Origin: Betaproteobacteria bacterium
GTDB lineage: Bacteria; Pseudomonadota; Gammaproteobacteria; Burkholderiales; SG8-39
Direction of reading: 5' to 3'
Length of the DNA: 22,805 nt
Assembly: GCA_019237595.1 (NCBI GenBank)
Contig: JAFAGU010000336.1
Location: 1-22,805 of the forward strand
The position numbers and the translations under genes were made by a program. The notes beneath the pieces are model-generated. The model was not told where the DNA came from and ran no database searches. It saw only the letters and a list, made by a program, of their open reading frames with translations. This document shows, piece by piece, positions 6,951 to 13,581 of the stretch; position 1 is the first letter of the stretch; every line of letters begins with the position of its first letter.

Positions 6951-7296
6951 GGAGGCCGCGCACCTTGCCGAGGAGGGCGTCCACGGAGAAGGGCTTGAGC
7001 AGGTAATCGACCCCCATGGCCTCGAAGCGGTCGCCATGGTTCTCGTGCGCGGTGATGAAGAGGATCGGCACGGCCGGCGCGGTGCTGTCGGCGAGCAGGG
7101 TCGCGACGAAGTCGATGCCGCTCAGGTAGGGCATCTCGGCGTCGATCACGAGGAGGTCCGGCGCCGACTTGAGGAGCTTCTTGCCGGCAACGACCGCATC
7201 CTCGGCGACTTCGACCTTGTAGCCGGCGTTCGAAAGGTGCAGGCGCACCAGCGCGAGCATCGATTCGTCGTCGTCGGCGACGAGGATGGTTTTCAC
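6937..7296 (-). CDS. Single-domain CheY-like response regulator
   Basis: A 119-residue receiver domain with no output domain. The acidic pocket (ADDDES), the phospho-acceptor Asp in VIDAEMP, the switch Thr in FITAHE and the conserved Lys in LLKPF are all present, so it should be phosphorylated normally. I chose the GTG start at 7296 because AGGGAGA (7304-7310) lies 7 bases upstream and because translation then begins just before the first strand (KTILVADDD). A TTG nine codons earlier is possible. No histidine kinase is encoded nearby, so it is an orphan whose partner and target are unknown. Its 3' end overlaps the convergent moeB by 14 bases. Confidence 0.9.
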   Translation of the reverse strand: MKTILVADDDESMLALVRLHLSNAGYKVEVAEDAVVAGKKLLKSAPDLLVIDAEMPYLSGIDFVATLLADSTAPAVPILFITAHENHGDRFEAMGVDYLLKPFSVDALLGKVRGLLTPG

Positions 7297-7383
7297 TTCA
7301 GGGTCTCCCTGGCCAAGCCGCAACGATACCGCTTACCGGAGTGAACGGCCCGGGGGGTGTCTTTCTTCCGACAGTCCCGCGGT

Positions 7384-7938
7384 TCAGCGGAGGAGGTACT
7401 TCCGCTGCTGGACGAAGCTTTCCGCAGGCTTCCGCGCGAAGCCGCTCTTCGCGTACTGGTGCAGGCAGCCGATGCAATAGCGCACCAGCGCGCCCGAGCG
7501 CCCCGCGGCGTCGCCGTCGGAGGCGGCGCGCAGCGCCTGCTTGAGCGTCGACTCGAAGCGGTCGAAAAACTGGTTCATGCGGGCCTGGAGCCGTTCGTGC
7601 TCGCCGACGAGCGCGTCCCCGGTCATCACGCGCACCATCCCCGGGTTCTTTTCGGCGAACGCGAGGAGCATCTCGACGAGCTTCTCGGCCTGCCCGGCCC
7701 CTTCCGCCTCGTCCTGCGTAATCTTGTTCGCGAGCGTGAAGACGGAGCTCTCGATGAACTCGATCAGGCCCTCGTACATCTGCGCCTTGGAGGCGAAGTG
7801 GCGGTAGAGCGCTGCTTCCGACACATCGAGCTTCTCGGCGAGCGCGGCGGTGGTGATCTTTTCCCATTTCGGCGCCTGGAGCATCTCGGCGAGGGCCTTC
7901 AGGATCTCGAGCCGGCGTTCGCCTTTGGGGCGGGGCAT
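7384..7938 (-). CDS. slmA: Nucleoid occlusion factor SlmA (TetR fold)
   Basis: A 184-residue TetR-family protein. The N-terminal helix-turn-helix (about residues 28-50, ITTAALAEKLDVSEAALYRHF) matches SlmA closely. So do the following stretches YEGLIEFIESSVFTLANKI, FAEKNPGMVRVMTGDALVGEHERLQARMNQFFDRFE and the C-terminal YCIGCLHQYAKSGF. In E. coli, SlmA bound to chromosomal sites blocks FtsZ ring assembly over the nucleoid and is not mainly a transcription repressor. The length is slightly below the E. coli protein. The gene lies 39 bases downstream of a pyrimidine nucleotidase and argB, an order I recall from betaproteobacteria. The ribosome site is weak, which is compatible with read-through translation in an operon. 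Confidence 0.9.
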   Translation of the reverse strand: MPRPKGERRLEILKALAEMLQAPKWEKITTAALAEKLDVSEAALYRHFASKAQMYEGLIEFIESSVFTLANKITQDEAEGAGQAEKLVEMLLAFAEKNPGMVRVMTGDALVGEHERLQARMNQFFDRFESTLKQALRAASDGDAAGRSGALVRYCIGCLHQYAKSGFARKPAESFVQQRKYLLR

Positions 7939-7977
7939 GAAGTGAGAGTGGGCGCGAACTGAGGGGGCGCGGCGATT

Positions 7978-8646
7978 CTATTCTGAGCCGTAGCGGAAGA
8001 CCAGCCGGGGAAGCTCCGTGACGGAACTCACGCGCAGATCCACGAACGCCGGCCGCTTGGTGGCGCCGCTCACCCATACCGTGGACATCCCTAGCGCATG
8101 CGCGGTACGCAGGTTCTCCAGCACGTCGTCCACGAACGCGCAGCGATGCGGGTCGAGATGGTGTTTGCGCAGCAGCAAGATGAAGCCGTGCAGCGCGGGC
8201 TTGCCGCGAAAGCGCGCATCCTCGATCGTGTAGACCGCGTCGAAATATCGACGAAGCCCCAGGCCGCGCAGAACTTCCGCGACGTAATGCCGCGGCGCGT
8301 TGGAGAAGACGAGCTTGCGTCCGCCGAGGCGCTCGAGCGCGTGCCTGAGCGTGTTTTCGTGGAGCACCCGGTCGGCGAGCTCGGGAAAGACATGCGTCTC
8401 GCGCAGAAAGTGGCGCGGGTCGGTGCCGTAGTGGCGCATGAGGCCGTTCATGGTCGTGCCGTAGCGCTGCCAGAAGACCTGCCGCATCGCGTTCGCGCCG
8501 GCCTCGTCGACGCCGAAGTGGCGCTTGAGGTAGTCGTTGATCTGCTCGTGCATCGACGGGAAGATCGTCGAGCGCGCGTCGTGCAGCGTGTTGTCGAGGT
8601 CGAAGATCCACACCCGCCGGGACGGCGGGAACCGGGTGATGCGCAA
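7978..8646 (-). CDS. Pyrimidine 5'-nucleotidase (HAD superfamily, SDT1-like)
   Basis: A 222-residue haloacid-dehalogenase phosphatase. Motif I is FDLDNTLHD (nucleophile Asp16 and acid/base Asp18), motif II is FSNAPRHY, the motif III lysine is in RGKPA, and motif IV is FVDD. The helical cap segment (HEQINDYLKRHFGVDEAGANAMRQVFWQRYGTT) is characteristic of the pyrimidine 5'-nucleotidase group that dephosphorylates UMP and CMP-like nucleotides. The start is a TTG directly after the argB stop codon. Motif I begins only 14 residues in, so no later ATG can be the start. Translation is likely coupled to argB. Confidence 0.88.
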   Translation of the reverse strand: MRITRFPPSRRVWIFDLDNTLHDARSTIFPSMHEQINDYLKRHFGVDEAGANAMRQVFWQRYGTTMNGLMRHYGTDPRHFLRETHVFPELADRVLHENTLRHALERLGGRKLVFSNAPRHYVAEVLRGLGLRRYFDAVYTIEDARFRGKPALHGFILLLRKHHLDPHRCAFVDDVLENLRTAHALGMSTVWVSGATKRPAFVDLRVSSVTELPRLVFRYGSE

Positions 8647-9543
8647 CTACTTGCTCTTGATGAGCGTGCCGACGCCCTCGTCGGTCAGCACCTCGAGCAG
8701 CAGGGCGTGCGGGATGCGCCCGTCGATGATGTGCACGCTCTTCACGCCGTTCCGCGCCGCGTCGAGCGCGGAGCCGATCTTGGGCAGCATGCCGCCGGAG
8801 ATCACTCCCTGCTCGACGAGCCCGTCGATCTTCTTCGGCGTGAGGCCGGTAAGGAGCTTCCCGGTCTTGTCGAGCACCCCGGGCGTATTCGTCATGACGA
8901 CGAGCTTCTCGGCGCGGAGGATCTCCGCGAGCTTGCCGGCGACGAGGTCCGCGTTGATGTTGTAGGTCGTCCCGTCCGCGCCCGTGCCGATCGGCGCGAC
9001 CACCGGGATGAAGCCGCCCTGCTCCAGCGCGGCGATCACCGCCGGGTCGATGGACTCCACCTCGCCCACCTGGCCGATGTCGACCTGGCCGTTCTCCTTG
9101 GAGGAGATGAGCATCTTCTTCGCGCGGATGAAGGCGCCATCCTGCCCCGTGAGGCCGACCGCCTTTCCGCCCGCCTGGTTGATGAGCTCGACGACCTCCT
9201 TGTTGACGTGCCCGCCGAGCACCATCTCGACGACGTCCATCGTCTCGTGGTCGGTGACGCGCATGCCCTGGACGAATTCGCCCTTCTTGCCGAGCCGCGA
9301 GAGGAGCTCCTCGATCTGCGGGCCGCCGCCGTGCACGACGACCGGGTTCATGCCCACGAGCTTGAGCAGCACGACGTCACGGGCGAAGTCGGCCTTCAGG
9401 ACCTCGTCGGTCATGGCGTTGCCGCCGTACTTCACGACGATGGTCTTGCCGTGGAAGCGCTGGATGTAGGGCAGCGCCTCGCCGAGGATGCGCGCCTTCT
9501 CCGCCGCCTGGGGCTTGTGCGAGGGGGAATGGGGGGCGTTCAT
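8647..9543 (-). CDS. argB: Acetylglutamate kinase
   Basis: A 298-residue cytosolic enzyme that phosphorylates N-acetylglutamate, the second step of arginine synthesis. Amino-acid kinase motifs are clear: VVKYGGNAM near residue 35, VHGGGPQI, the substrate loop FVQGMRVTDHETMDVVEM, GLTGQDG, and the C-terminal GMLPKIGSALDAARNGVKSVHIIDGR. The open frame continues 65 codons upstream into hsp20, but that part is low-complexity and out of keeping with the family. The ATG at 9543, after a G-rich run, gives normal length. Its TAG is immediately followed by the nucleotidase start. Other arginine genes are not in the window. Confidence 0.96.
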   Translation of the reverse strand: MNAPHSPSHKPQAAEKARILGEALPYIQRFHGKTIVVKYGGNAMTDEVLKADFARDVVLLKLVGMNPVVVHGGGPQIEELLSRLGKKGEFVQGMRVTDHETMDVVEMVLGGHVNKEVVELINQAGGKAVGLTGQDGAFIRAKKMLISSKENGQVDIGQVGEVESIDPAVIAALEQGGFIPVVAPIGTGADGTTYNINADLVAGKLAEILRAEKLVVMTNTPGVLDKTGKLLTGLTPKKIDGLVEQGVISGGMLPKIGSALDAARNGVKSVHIIDGRIPHALLLEVLTDEGVGTLIKSK

Positions 9544-9568
9544 CCGCCCCCCGATTCTACGGAAAAAA

Positions 9569-10000
9569 CTACTGGATGCTGATCTGCTTGCGCTGCGCGG
9601 CCGCCTTCTTGGGAAGGGTGAGCTCGAGGACGCCGTCGCGGAACTTCGCCTCGACCTTGGCCTCGTCCACTTCCTGCGGCAGCGTGAAGCTGCGCACCAC
9701 CTTGCCGAACACGCGCTCCGTATGGAGCACGCGCTCATCCTGCGAAGCTTCCTTCTCCTGCTTCACTTCCGCCTCGAGGGTGACCTGGGCGCCGTCGACC
9801 GACACATGGATGTCTTCCTTCTTCGCGCCAGGGAGCTCGGCCACCACCTTGTAGGCGCCGTTCTTCTCCGAGACATCGACTTTCGCGCGGGGAAGCGCCT
9901 CGGTGCGCGCGCCGTCGTACGGCAGCGGACGGACGAGGAACCCCTTGAACAGATCGTCGACCAGGTCGTTGAACGGGTCGTAACGAGCAATGGATGCCAT
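9569..10000 (-). CDS. Small heat-shock protein, Hsp20/alpha-crystallin family
   Basis: A 143-residue ATP-independent holdase that binds unfolding proteins in the cytosol. The N-terminal arm begins MASIARYDPFNDLVDDLFKG. The alpha-crystallin domain (about residues 38-135) includes VDVSEKNGAYKVVAELPGAKKEDIHVSVD and FTLPQEVDEAKVEAKFRDGVLELTLPK. The IxI-type tail QISIQ ends the protein and normally docks neighbouring dimers in oligomers. The ATG at 10000 follows an excellent ribosome site, AGGAGAG at 10004-10010. Upstream lies a strong sigma-32-like promoter. The longer open frame beyond this ATG runs into the divergent sigma gene and is not coding. Confidence 0.95.
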   Translation of the reverse strand: MASIARYDPFNDLVDDLFKGFLVRPLPYDGARTEALPRAKVDVSEKNGAYKVVAELPGAKKEDIHVSVDGAQVTLEAEVKQEKEASQDERVLHTERVFGKVVRSFTLPQEVDEAKVEAKFRDGVLELTLPKKAAAQRKQISIQ

Positions 10001-10003
10001 GAC

Positions 10004-10062
10004 CTCTCCTTTCACAGAATTCCGCTTGGATGCGGCGGGGCGCTCGCCCCGATGCAGGAGAG
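10004..10062 (-). promoter_or_regulatory. Possible SD-sequestering pairing upstream of hsp20
   Basis: On the minus strand CTCTCCT (10062-10056) is the exact complement of the hsp20 ribosome site AGGAGAG (10010-10004). The match extends to 9 pairs with one G-U (10064-10056 against 10010-10002), and a GC-rich hairpin lies between the two arms. Such a fold would hide the ribosome site. However, the upstream arm overlaps the sigma-32 -10 element, so only transcripts starting upstream of 10062 would contain it. Confidence 0.3.
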
Positions 10063-10088
10063 ATAGGGCCGCCCGGGGGGTTTTCAAG
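10061..10088 (-). promoter_or_regulatory. Sigma-32 (RpoH) heat-shock promoter for hsp20
   Basis: Read on the minus strand, CTTGAAA (10088-10082) is separated by 13 bases from CCCTATCT (10068-10061). The sigma-32 consensus is CTTGAAA, an 11-16 base spacer, then CCCCATNT. The -35 is perfect and the -10 differs at one position. Transcription would start near 10054, giving a 5' UTR of about 54 bases. That UTR contains a stem-loop at 10036-10051 (CGGGGC/GCCCCG). Confidence 0.8.
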
Positions 10089-10111
10089 GGGCCGAATACA
10101 ATGCCCCGGAA

Positions 10112-10648
10112 ATGAAGGATTTCCGATCCTCGATCGAGGCCGAGCGGCCCTACCTCTTGCGCTATGCGAGCCTGCAGCTCAGGGACCGCGCCGCCGCGGA
10201 GGATGCGGTGCAGGAAGCGCTCCTCGCCGCCCTCGCCGCCGAGCGCAGCTTCGCCGGACGCTCGAACCTCCGCACCTGGCTTACCGGCATCCTCAAGCAC
10301 AAGATCGTGGATTTGCTGCGCAAGGGCTCGCGGGAGACGGCGATCGAATCCGACGAAGCGCTGGAAGCGCTCTTCGACGAGAACGACCATTGGCGCGCCT
10401 TCCCGCCGGCGTGGCGCGACCCCGACGGGTCCCTCGAGCAGAAGCAGTTCTTCGCCGCGCTCGAGATGTGCCTCGAGGGCCTCCCGGAGAAGACCGCGCG
10501 CGCCTTCATGATGCGCGAGCACCTCGGCCTCGAGACGGACGAGATCTGTAAGGAACTCGCCATCACCTCGACCCACTGCTGGGTGCTCCTCTACCGCGCG
10601 CGAATGGCGCTCAGGAAGTGCCTCGAGCTGAACTGGTTCATGAAATGA
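10112..10648 (+). CDS. ECF-type RNA polymerase sigma factor
   Basis: A 178-residue sigma-70 family protein. Region 2 covers about residues 1-75 (YLLRYASLQLRDRAAAEDAVQEALLAAL, then NLRTWLTGILKHKIVDLLRK, the core-binding and -10 recognition segments). A linker of about 35 residues follows, then region 4 (about 112-175: CLEGLPEKTARAFMMREHLGLETDEICKELAITSTHCWVLLYRARMALRKCL). Regions 1 and 3 are absent, as in ECF factors. The stop overlaps the start of a zinc-finger anti-sigma gene (ATGA), which indicates a coupled pair. The gene is divergent from hsp20, with 111 bases between start codons. The signal sensed and the regulon are unknown. I saw no convincing autoregulatory GGAAT/GTC pair. Confidence 0.9.
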   Translation: MKDFRSSIEAERPYLLRYASLQLRDRAAAEDAVQEALLAALAAERSFAGRSNLRTWLTGILKHKIVDLLRKGSRETAIESDEALEALFDENDHWRAFPPAWRDPDGSLEQKQFFAALEMCLEGLPEKTARAFMMREHLGLETDEICKELAITSTHCWVLLYRARMALRKCLELNWFMK

Positions 10649-10830
10649 AACTGCTTTCCTGCAAGGAGGCCACGAGCCTCGCCTCCCAACGCCTCGATCG
10701 CCGGCTCGGCCTCCTCGAGCGTCTCAGTCTGCGCCTGCACCTCGCCGTCTGCGACGGCTGCTCGCGCGTCGCGAAGCAGTTCGCCTTCTTGCGCACGGCG
10801 GTGAAGCAGCTTGGCGAACGAGACGCCTGA
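10645..10830 (+). CDS. Zinc-finger anti-sigma factor (zf-HC2 type), soluble
   Basis: A 61-residue protein with the zinc-binding anti-sigma motif: Cys6, then His32-x3-Cys36-x2-Cys39 (HLAVCDGC). Proteins of this type grip an ECF sigma factor and keep it from RNA polymerase until the zinc-thiol centre or an added sensor domain responds. There is no transmembrane segment or sensor domain, so the whole protein is the zinc-finger module. That would fit cytosolic sensing of oxidants or metal, as in other soluble members, but this is inference. The ATG overlaps the sigma stop. The frame opens slightly earlier, but this start gives translational coupling and the usual N terminus MKLLSCKEA. Confidence 0.85.
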   Translation: MKLLSCKEATSLASQRLDRRLGLLERLSLRLHLAVCDGCSRVAKQFAFLRTAVKQLGERDA

Positions 10831-11011
10831 TCGGCATTGCGCCGCCTGCGGAGCGGCCATGCCGTGCGCGGGCGCCTCGGGCGAGGCGCATTGCTGGTGC
10901 GAGAACCTTCCCGCGCTGGACCCGGTGCCGGGCCGCGGGTGCCTCTGCCGGAACTGCCTCCTCGAGGAACTGAAGCTCAGAGCACGTAGCGAGCGAGATC
11001 CTCGTCCCTAG
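10811..11011 (+). CDS. Cysteine-rich CWC family protein
   Basis: A 66-residue protein with eight cysteines arranged C10xxC13, C19, C28-W-C30, C44xC46xxC49. The central CWC and this spacing match the family of small cysteine-rich CWC proteins, which are probably zinc-binding and whose function is unknown. The start is TTG, overlapping the anti-sigma gene by 20 bases, which suggests it is the third gene of the sigma operon. Its last 35 bases overlap the convergent end of hslU. No signal peptide is seen, so it should be cytosolic. Confidence 0.8.
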   Translation: MANETPDRHCAACGAAMPCAGASGEAHCWCENLPALDPVPGRGCLCRNCLLEELKLRARSERDPRP

Positions 11012-12287
11012 CGAGCTCGCCCAGCCGCTCGTCGACGTAGGCGGCGTCGACCACGACTTCCCTCGGCCCCTTGGTACCGGCTTCGAAGGACACTTCTTCG
11101 AGGAGCTTTTCTAGAACGGTCGAGAGCCGCCGCGCGCCGATGTTCTCGGTCTTTTCGTTCACTTGGAAAGCGATCTCCGCAATGCGGCGGATCGACTCCG
11201 GACGGAACTCCACCGACACGCCTTCGGTGTGGAGGAGCGCCTGGTATTGCTTCACCTGGCTCGCGTCGGTGGCGACCAGGATGCGCTCGAAGTCCTCGAC
11301 GGAAAGCGAATCGAGCTCGACCCGGATCGGAAAGCGACCCTGCAGCTCGGGAATCAGGTCGGAGGGCTTGGCGAGATGGAACGCGCCCGAGGCGATGAAG
11401 AGAATGTGGTCGGTGCGCACCATGCCGTAGCGCGTGGACACGGTCGTTCCCTCGACGAGCGGGAGAAGGTCCCGCTGCACCCCTTGCCGGGAGACATCGG
11501 CGCCCTGCACCTCGGAGCGGCTCGTGATCTTGTCGATCTCGTCGAGGAACACGATGCCGTTCTGCTCGGCGTTCGCGACGGCGCGCGCCTTCAGCTCGTC
11601 GTCGTTCACCAGCCGCGCTGCCTCCTCGTCGGTGAGCACCTGGAAGGCCTCCCGCACTTTCATGCGCCGCAGCCGCTTGCGCCCGCCGCCGAGGTTGGAA
11701 AGCATGCCCTGGATCTGCGAGGTGAGATCCTCCATGCCCGGGGGCGCGAGGATCTCCATCTGCGGCTGCGCGAGCGCGACCTCGATGTCGAGCTCCTTGT
11801 CGTCGAGCTCGCCTTCGCGAAGCTTCTTGCGGAATTTCTGCCGGGTCGGGTTTTCCTCCGCGGCGCGGTCCTGGAAGCCGACGAGGACGTCGAGGATCCT
11901 CTCTTCCGCCGCTTCCTGCGCCCGCGTGCGCACCTTGCGCATCGCCTGCTCGCGCGTCTGCTTGACGCTGATCTCGACCAGGTCGCGAACGATCGTATCC
12001 ACGTCGCGGCCGACGTAGCCGACTTCGGTGAACTTCGTCGCCTCGACCTTGATGAACGGCGCATCGGCGAGCCGCGCCAGGCGGCGCGCGATCTCGGTCT
12101 TGCCCACGCCGGTCGGCCCGATCATGAGGATGTTCTTGGGCGTGATCTCCTGCCGCAGCGGCTCGGCGACCTGCTGCCGGCGCCAGCGGTTTCGCAGGGC
12201 GATGGCGACGGCGCGCTTCGCCCTCCCCTGCCCGACGATGTACTTGTCGAGCTCGTGGACGATCTCCTGCGGGGTCATGCCGCTCAA
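10977..12287 (-). CDS. hslU: ATP-dependent protease ATPase subunit HslU
   Basis: A 436-residue AAA+ unfoldase that forms hexameric rings on HslV and feeds it proteins. Walker A is GPTGVGKTE (Lys63), the pore loop is GYVGRDV, Walker B is GIVFLDEIDK, and the sensor/arginine region is NIGARRLSTVLEKLLEEVSFE. The C-terminal LARYVL tail, which inserts into HslV to activate it, is intact. The start is TTG at 12287. That gives the N terminus MSGMTPQEIV, matching the E. coli MSEMTPREIV, with AAGGA upstream. The ATG three codons later is the alternative. It lies 13 bases after hslV and shares its heat-shock promoter. Confidence 0.97.
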   Translation of the reverse strand: MSGMTPQEIVHELDKYIVGQGRAKRAVAIALRNRWRRQQVAEPLRQEITPKNILMIGPTGVGKTEIARRLARLADAPFIKVEATKFTEVGYVGRDVDTIVRDLVEISVKQTREQAMRKVRTRAQEAAEERILDVLVGFQDRAAEENPTRQKFRKKLREGELDDKELDIEVALAQPQMEILAPPGMEDLTSQIQGMLSNLGGGRKRLRRMKVREAFQVLTDEEAARLVNDDELKARAVANAEQNGIVFLDEIDKITSRSEVQGADVSRQGVQRDLLPLVEGTTVSTRYGMVRTDHILFIASGAFHLAKPSDLIPELQGRFPIRVELDSLSVEDFERILVATDASQVKQYQALLHTEGVSVEFRPESIRRIAEIAFQVNEKTENIGARRLSTVLEKLLEEVSFEAGTKGPREVVVDAAYVDERLGELARDEDLARYVL

Positions 12288-12300
12288 GAAGCGAGATCCT

Positions 12301-12837
12301 TCATTCCAGCGTTTCGATCGACCGCTGGTGGTTCGTGTAGATGCACAGATCCGCGGCGACGGCGAGCGACTTGTCCACGATGTCTTTCGCGCTCAATTGG
12401 GTATTTTCCAGAAGAGCTCGCGCCGCGGACTGCGCGTAGGGGCCGCCCGAACCGATGGCCACGATGCCGTGCTCGGGCTCGAGCACATCGCCCATGCCGG
12501 TGATGATCAATGAGTGATGCTTGTCGGCGACGGCGAGCATCGCCTCCAGCCGCCGCAGGATCCGGTCCGTGCGCCAGTCCTTGGCGAGCTCGACCGCCGA
12601 GCGCATGAGGTTCCCCTGGTGCTTGTCGAGCTTCGCTTCGAAGCGCTCGAAGAGCGTGAATGCGTCGGCCGTGCCGCCCGCGAAGCCGGCGAGGATGCGG
12701 TCCTGGTAGAGGCGCCGGATCTTCTTCGCGCCGCCCTTGACGACGACATTCCCCAGCGTGACCTGCCCGTCGCCGCCAAGCGCCACCGAGGCGCCGCGGC
12801 GAACGGAAAGAATGGTGGTGCCGTGCAAGGCTTCCAT
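12301..12837 (-). CDS. hslV: ATP-dependent protease peptidase subunit HslV
   Basis: A 178-residue N-terminal-nucleophile hydrolase related to proteasome beta subunits. It forms a double hexamer that degrades proteins delivered by HslU. The propeptide MEALHG is followed by TTILSVRRG. Thr7 becomes the catalytic nucleophile after removal of the leader. Further family blocks are GGDGQVTLGN, KKIRRLYQDRILAGFAGGTADAFTLFERFE and AIGSGGPYAQSAARALL. The length is standard. The ATG has no obvious ribosome site, but the gene lies behind a sigma-32-like promoter. hslV and hslU form the usual two-gene operon. Confidence 0.97.
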   Translation of the reverse strand: MEALHGTTILSVRRGASVALGGDGQVTLGNVVVKGGAKKIRRLYQDRILAGFAGGTADAFTLFERFEAKLDKHQGNLMRSAVELAKDWRTDRILRRLEAMLAVADKHHSLIITGMGDVLEPEHGIVAIGSGGPYAQSAARALLENTQLSAKDIVDKSLAVAADLCIYTNHQRSIETLE

Positions 12838-12865
12838 GGGAGAGGGGAATCGACTGGAAACTGAA

Positions 12866-12894
12866 GGATGGGGGCGAGAACTTGCGATTGCAAG
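12866..12894 (-). promoter_or_regulatory. Sigma-32 (RpoH)-like promoter for hslVU
   Basis: Read on the minus strand, CTTGCAA (12894-12888) is followed after 14 bases by CCCCATCC (12873-12866). Each element differs from the sigma-32 consensus (CTTGAAA and CCCCATNT) at a single position. The expected transcription start is near 12859, about 22 bases before the hslV ATG. The -35 box abuts the tonB stop codon, so hslVU is separated from the transport genes by this promoter alone. hslVU is a classical RpoH target in E. coli. Confidence 0.72.
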
Positions 12895-13581
12895 TCAGCG
12901 CACCTCCAGCTGTATTCGGACGTCCTGAATCGAGGTGACCGGCCTGCCGTTCTCGGTGGCAGGGAAGAAACGCCAGGTTCTTAATGTATCGAGGATTGCC
13001 CGGTTCAACGTCGGGTCCGGCGTGGGCTTCAGCAGTTGAACGCTGACGGTCCCATCGGGTCGGATCTCGAATCTGGCCAGCGCTTCGGTCGTGCTCGCGC
13101 GGTCGCGAAGCTCGTCGGGGATCTTCGGCAGCGGATTGTAGAGCGCTCGAGCACCCGCGCGGCCGGCTGCCGCCGGTGCCTGCGGCGGGGGCGTCGATGG
13201 GGTCGGCGGCGGCGCTATTGGTTGCGCCGGTGCAGAAGGCTCCGGAGGCTGGACGACGTTTTGCGATGGCGGCGGCGCCTCGCGCTTCGCAGGCGCACGC
13301 AGCGCAGGCTGGGGGGCTCGCTCGCGCTGCCGCGGCCGCGGCGGCTCCCGCGCAACCGGCGGCGATGGTGCCGATTCTTCGACCGGCGCGGGAGGGACCT
13401 CAACGAGCGCCATCTCGATGGGCTTGGGCTCCGGCGCTATCGGCTGGCGCGCGAGTAGCACCCCGATCGCCCACAAAAGAGCGCACCAGAGGAGAAGAAC
13501 ACCGGGGATGATCCATCCGAGTCTCGTCCAGCGGTCTTCGTCGAACGGCGGCAGTGGGCCTGCAGCGAGCTCAGTCGCCAC
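12895..13581 (-). CDS. tonB: TonB-family energy transducer
   Basis: A 228-residue inner-membrane protein. An N-terminal cytoplasmic stretch (about residues 1-22) precedes one transmembrane helix (about 23-44, LGWIIPGVLLLWCALLWAIGV). A long Pro/Ala/Glu-rich periplasm-spanning region (about 50-148) and a C-terminal TonB domain (about 150-228) follow. The domain includes ARFEIRPDGTVSVQLLKPTPDPTLNRAILDTLRTWRFFPATENGRP. TonB transmits energy from the proton gradient, via ExbBD, to outer-membrane receptors. The GTG start overlaps exbD by 11 bases. Lying downstream of a TonB-dependent receptor and exbBD, it is probably dedicated to that receptor. Confidence 0.92.
   Translation of the reverse strand: MATELAAGPLPPFDEDRWTRLGWIIPGVLLLWCALLWAIGVLLARQPIAPEPKPIEMALVEVPPAPVEESAPSPPVAREPPRPRQRERAPQPALRAPAKREAPPPSQNVVQPPEPSAPAQPIAPPPTPSTPPPQAPAAAGRAGARALYNPLPKIPDELRDRASTTEALARFEIRPDGTVSVQLLKPTPDPTLNRAILDTLRTWRFFPATENGRPVTSIQDVRIQLEVR

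Noticed and set aside
9544..9568. T-rich run after the hsp20 stop as an intrinsic terminator
   Set aside because: There is no stable hairpin immediately before the six T residues on the minus strand.
8098..9582. 494-codon plus-strand open frame over argB and the nucleotidase
   Set aside because: This is also an antisense shadow with no family motifs.
9544..9738. N-terminal extension of argB by 65 codons
   Set aside because: The extra residues are Arg/Ser-rich noise overlapping hsp20. The ATG at 9543 gives the normal family length.
10097..10102. TACAAT as a -10 box for the ECF sigma gene
   Set aside because: It is a five-of-six match but has no -35 at the right distance and lies only 9 bases from the ATG. 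Too weak to call.
13130..13420. Pro/Ala-rich repeats in tonB as a tandem DNA repeat
   Set aside because: The repetition is at the amino-acid level only, as is normal for the TonB periplasm-spanning region. No exact DNA repeat unit is seen.
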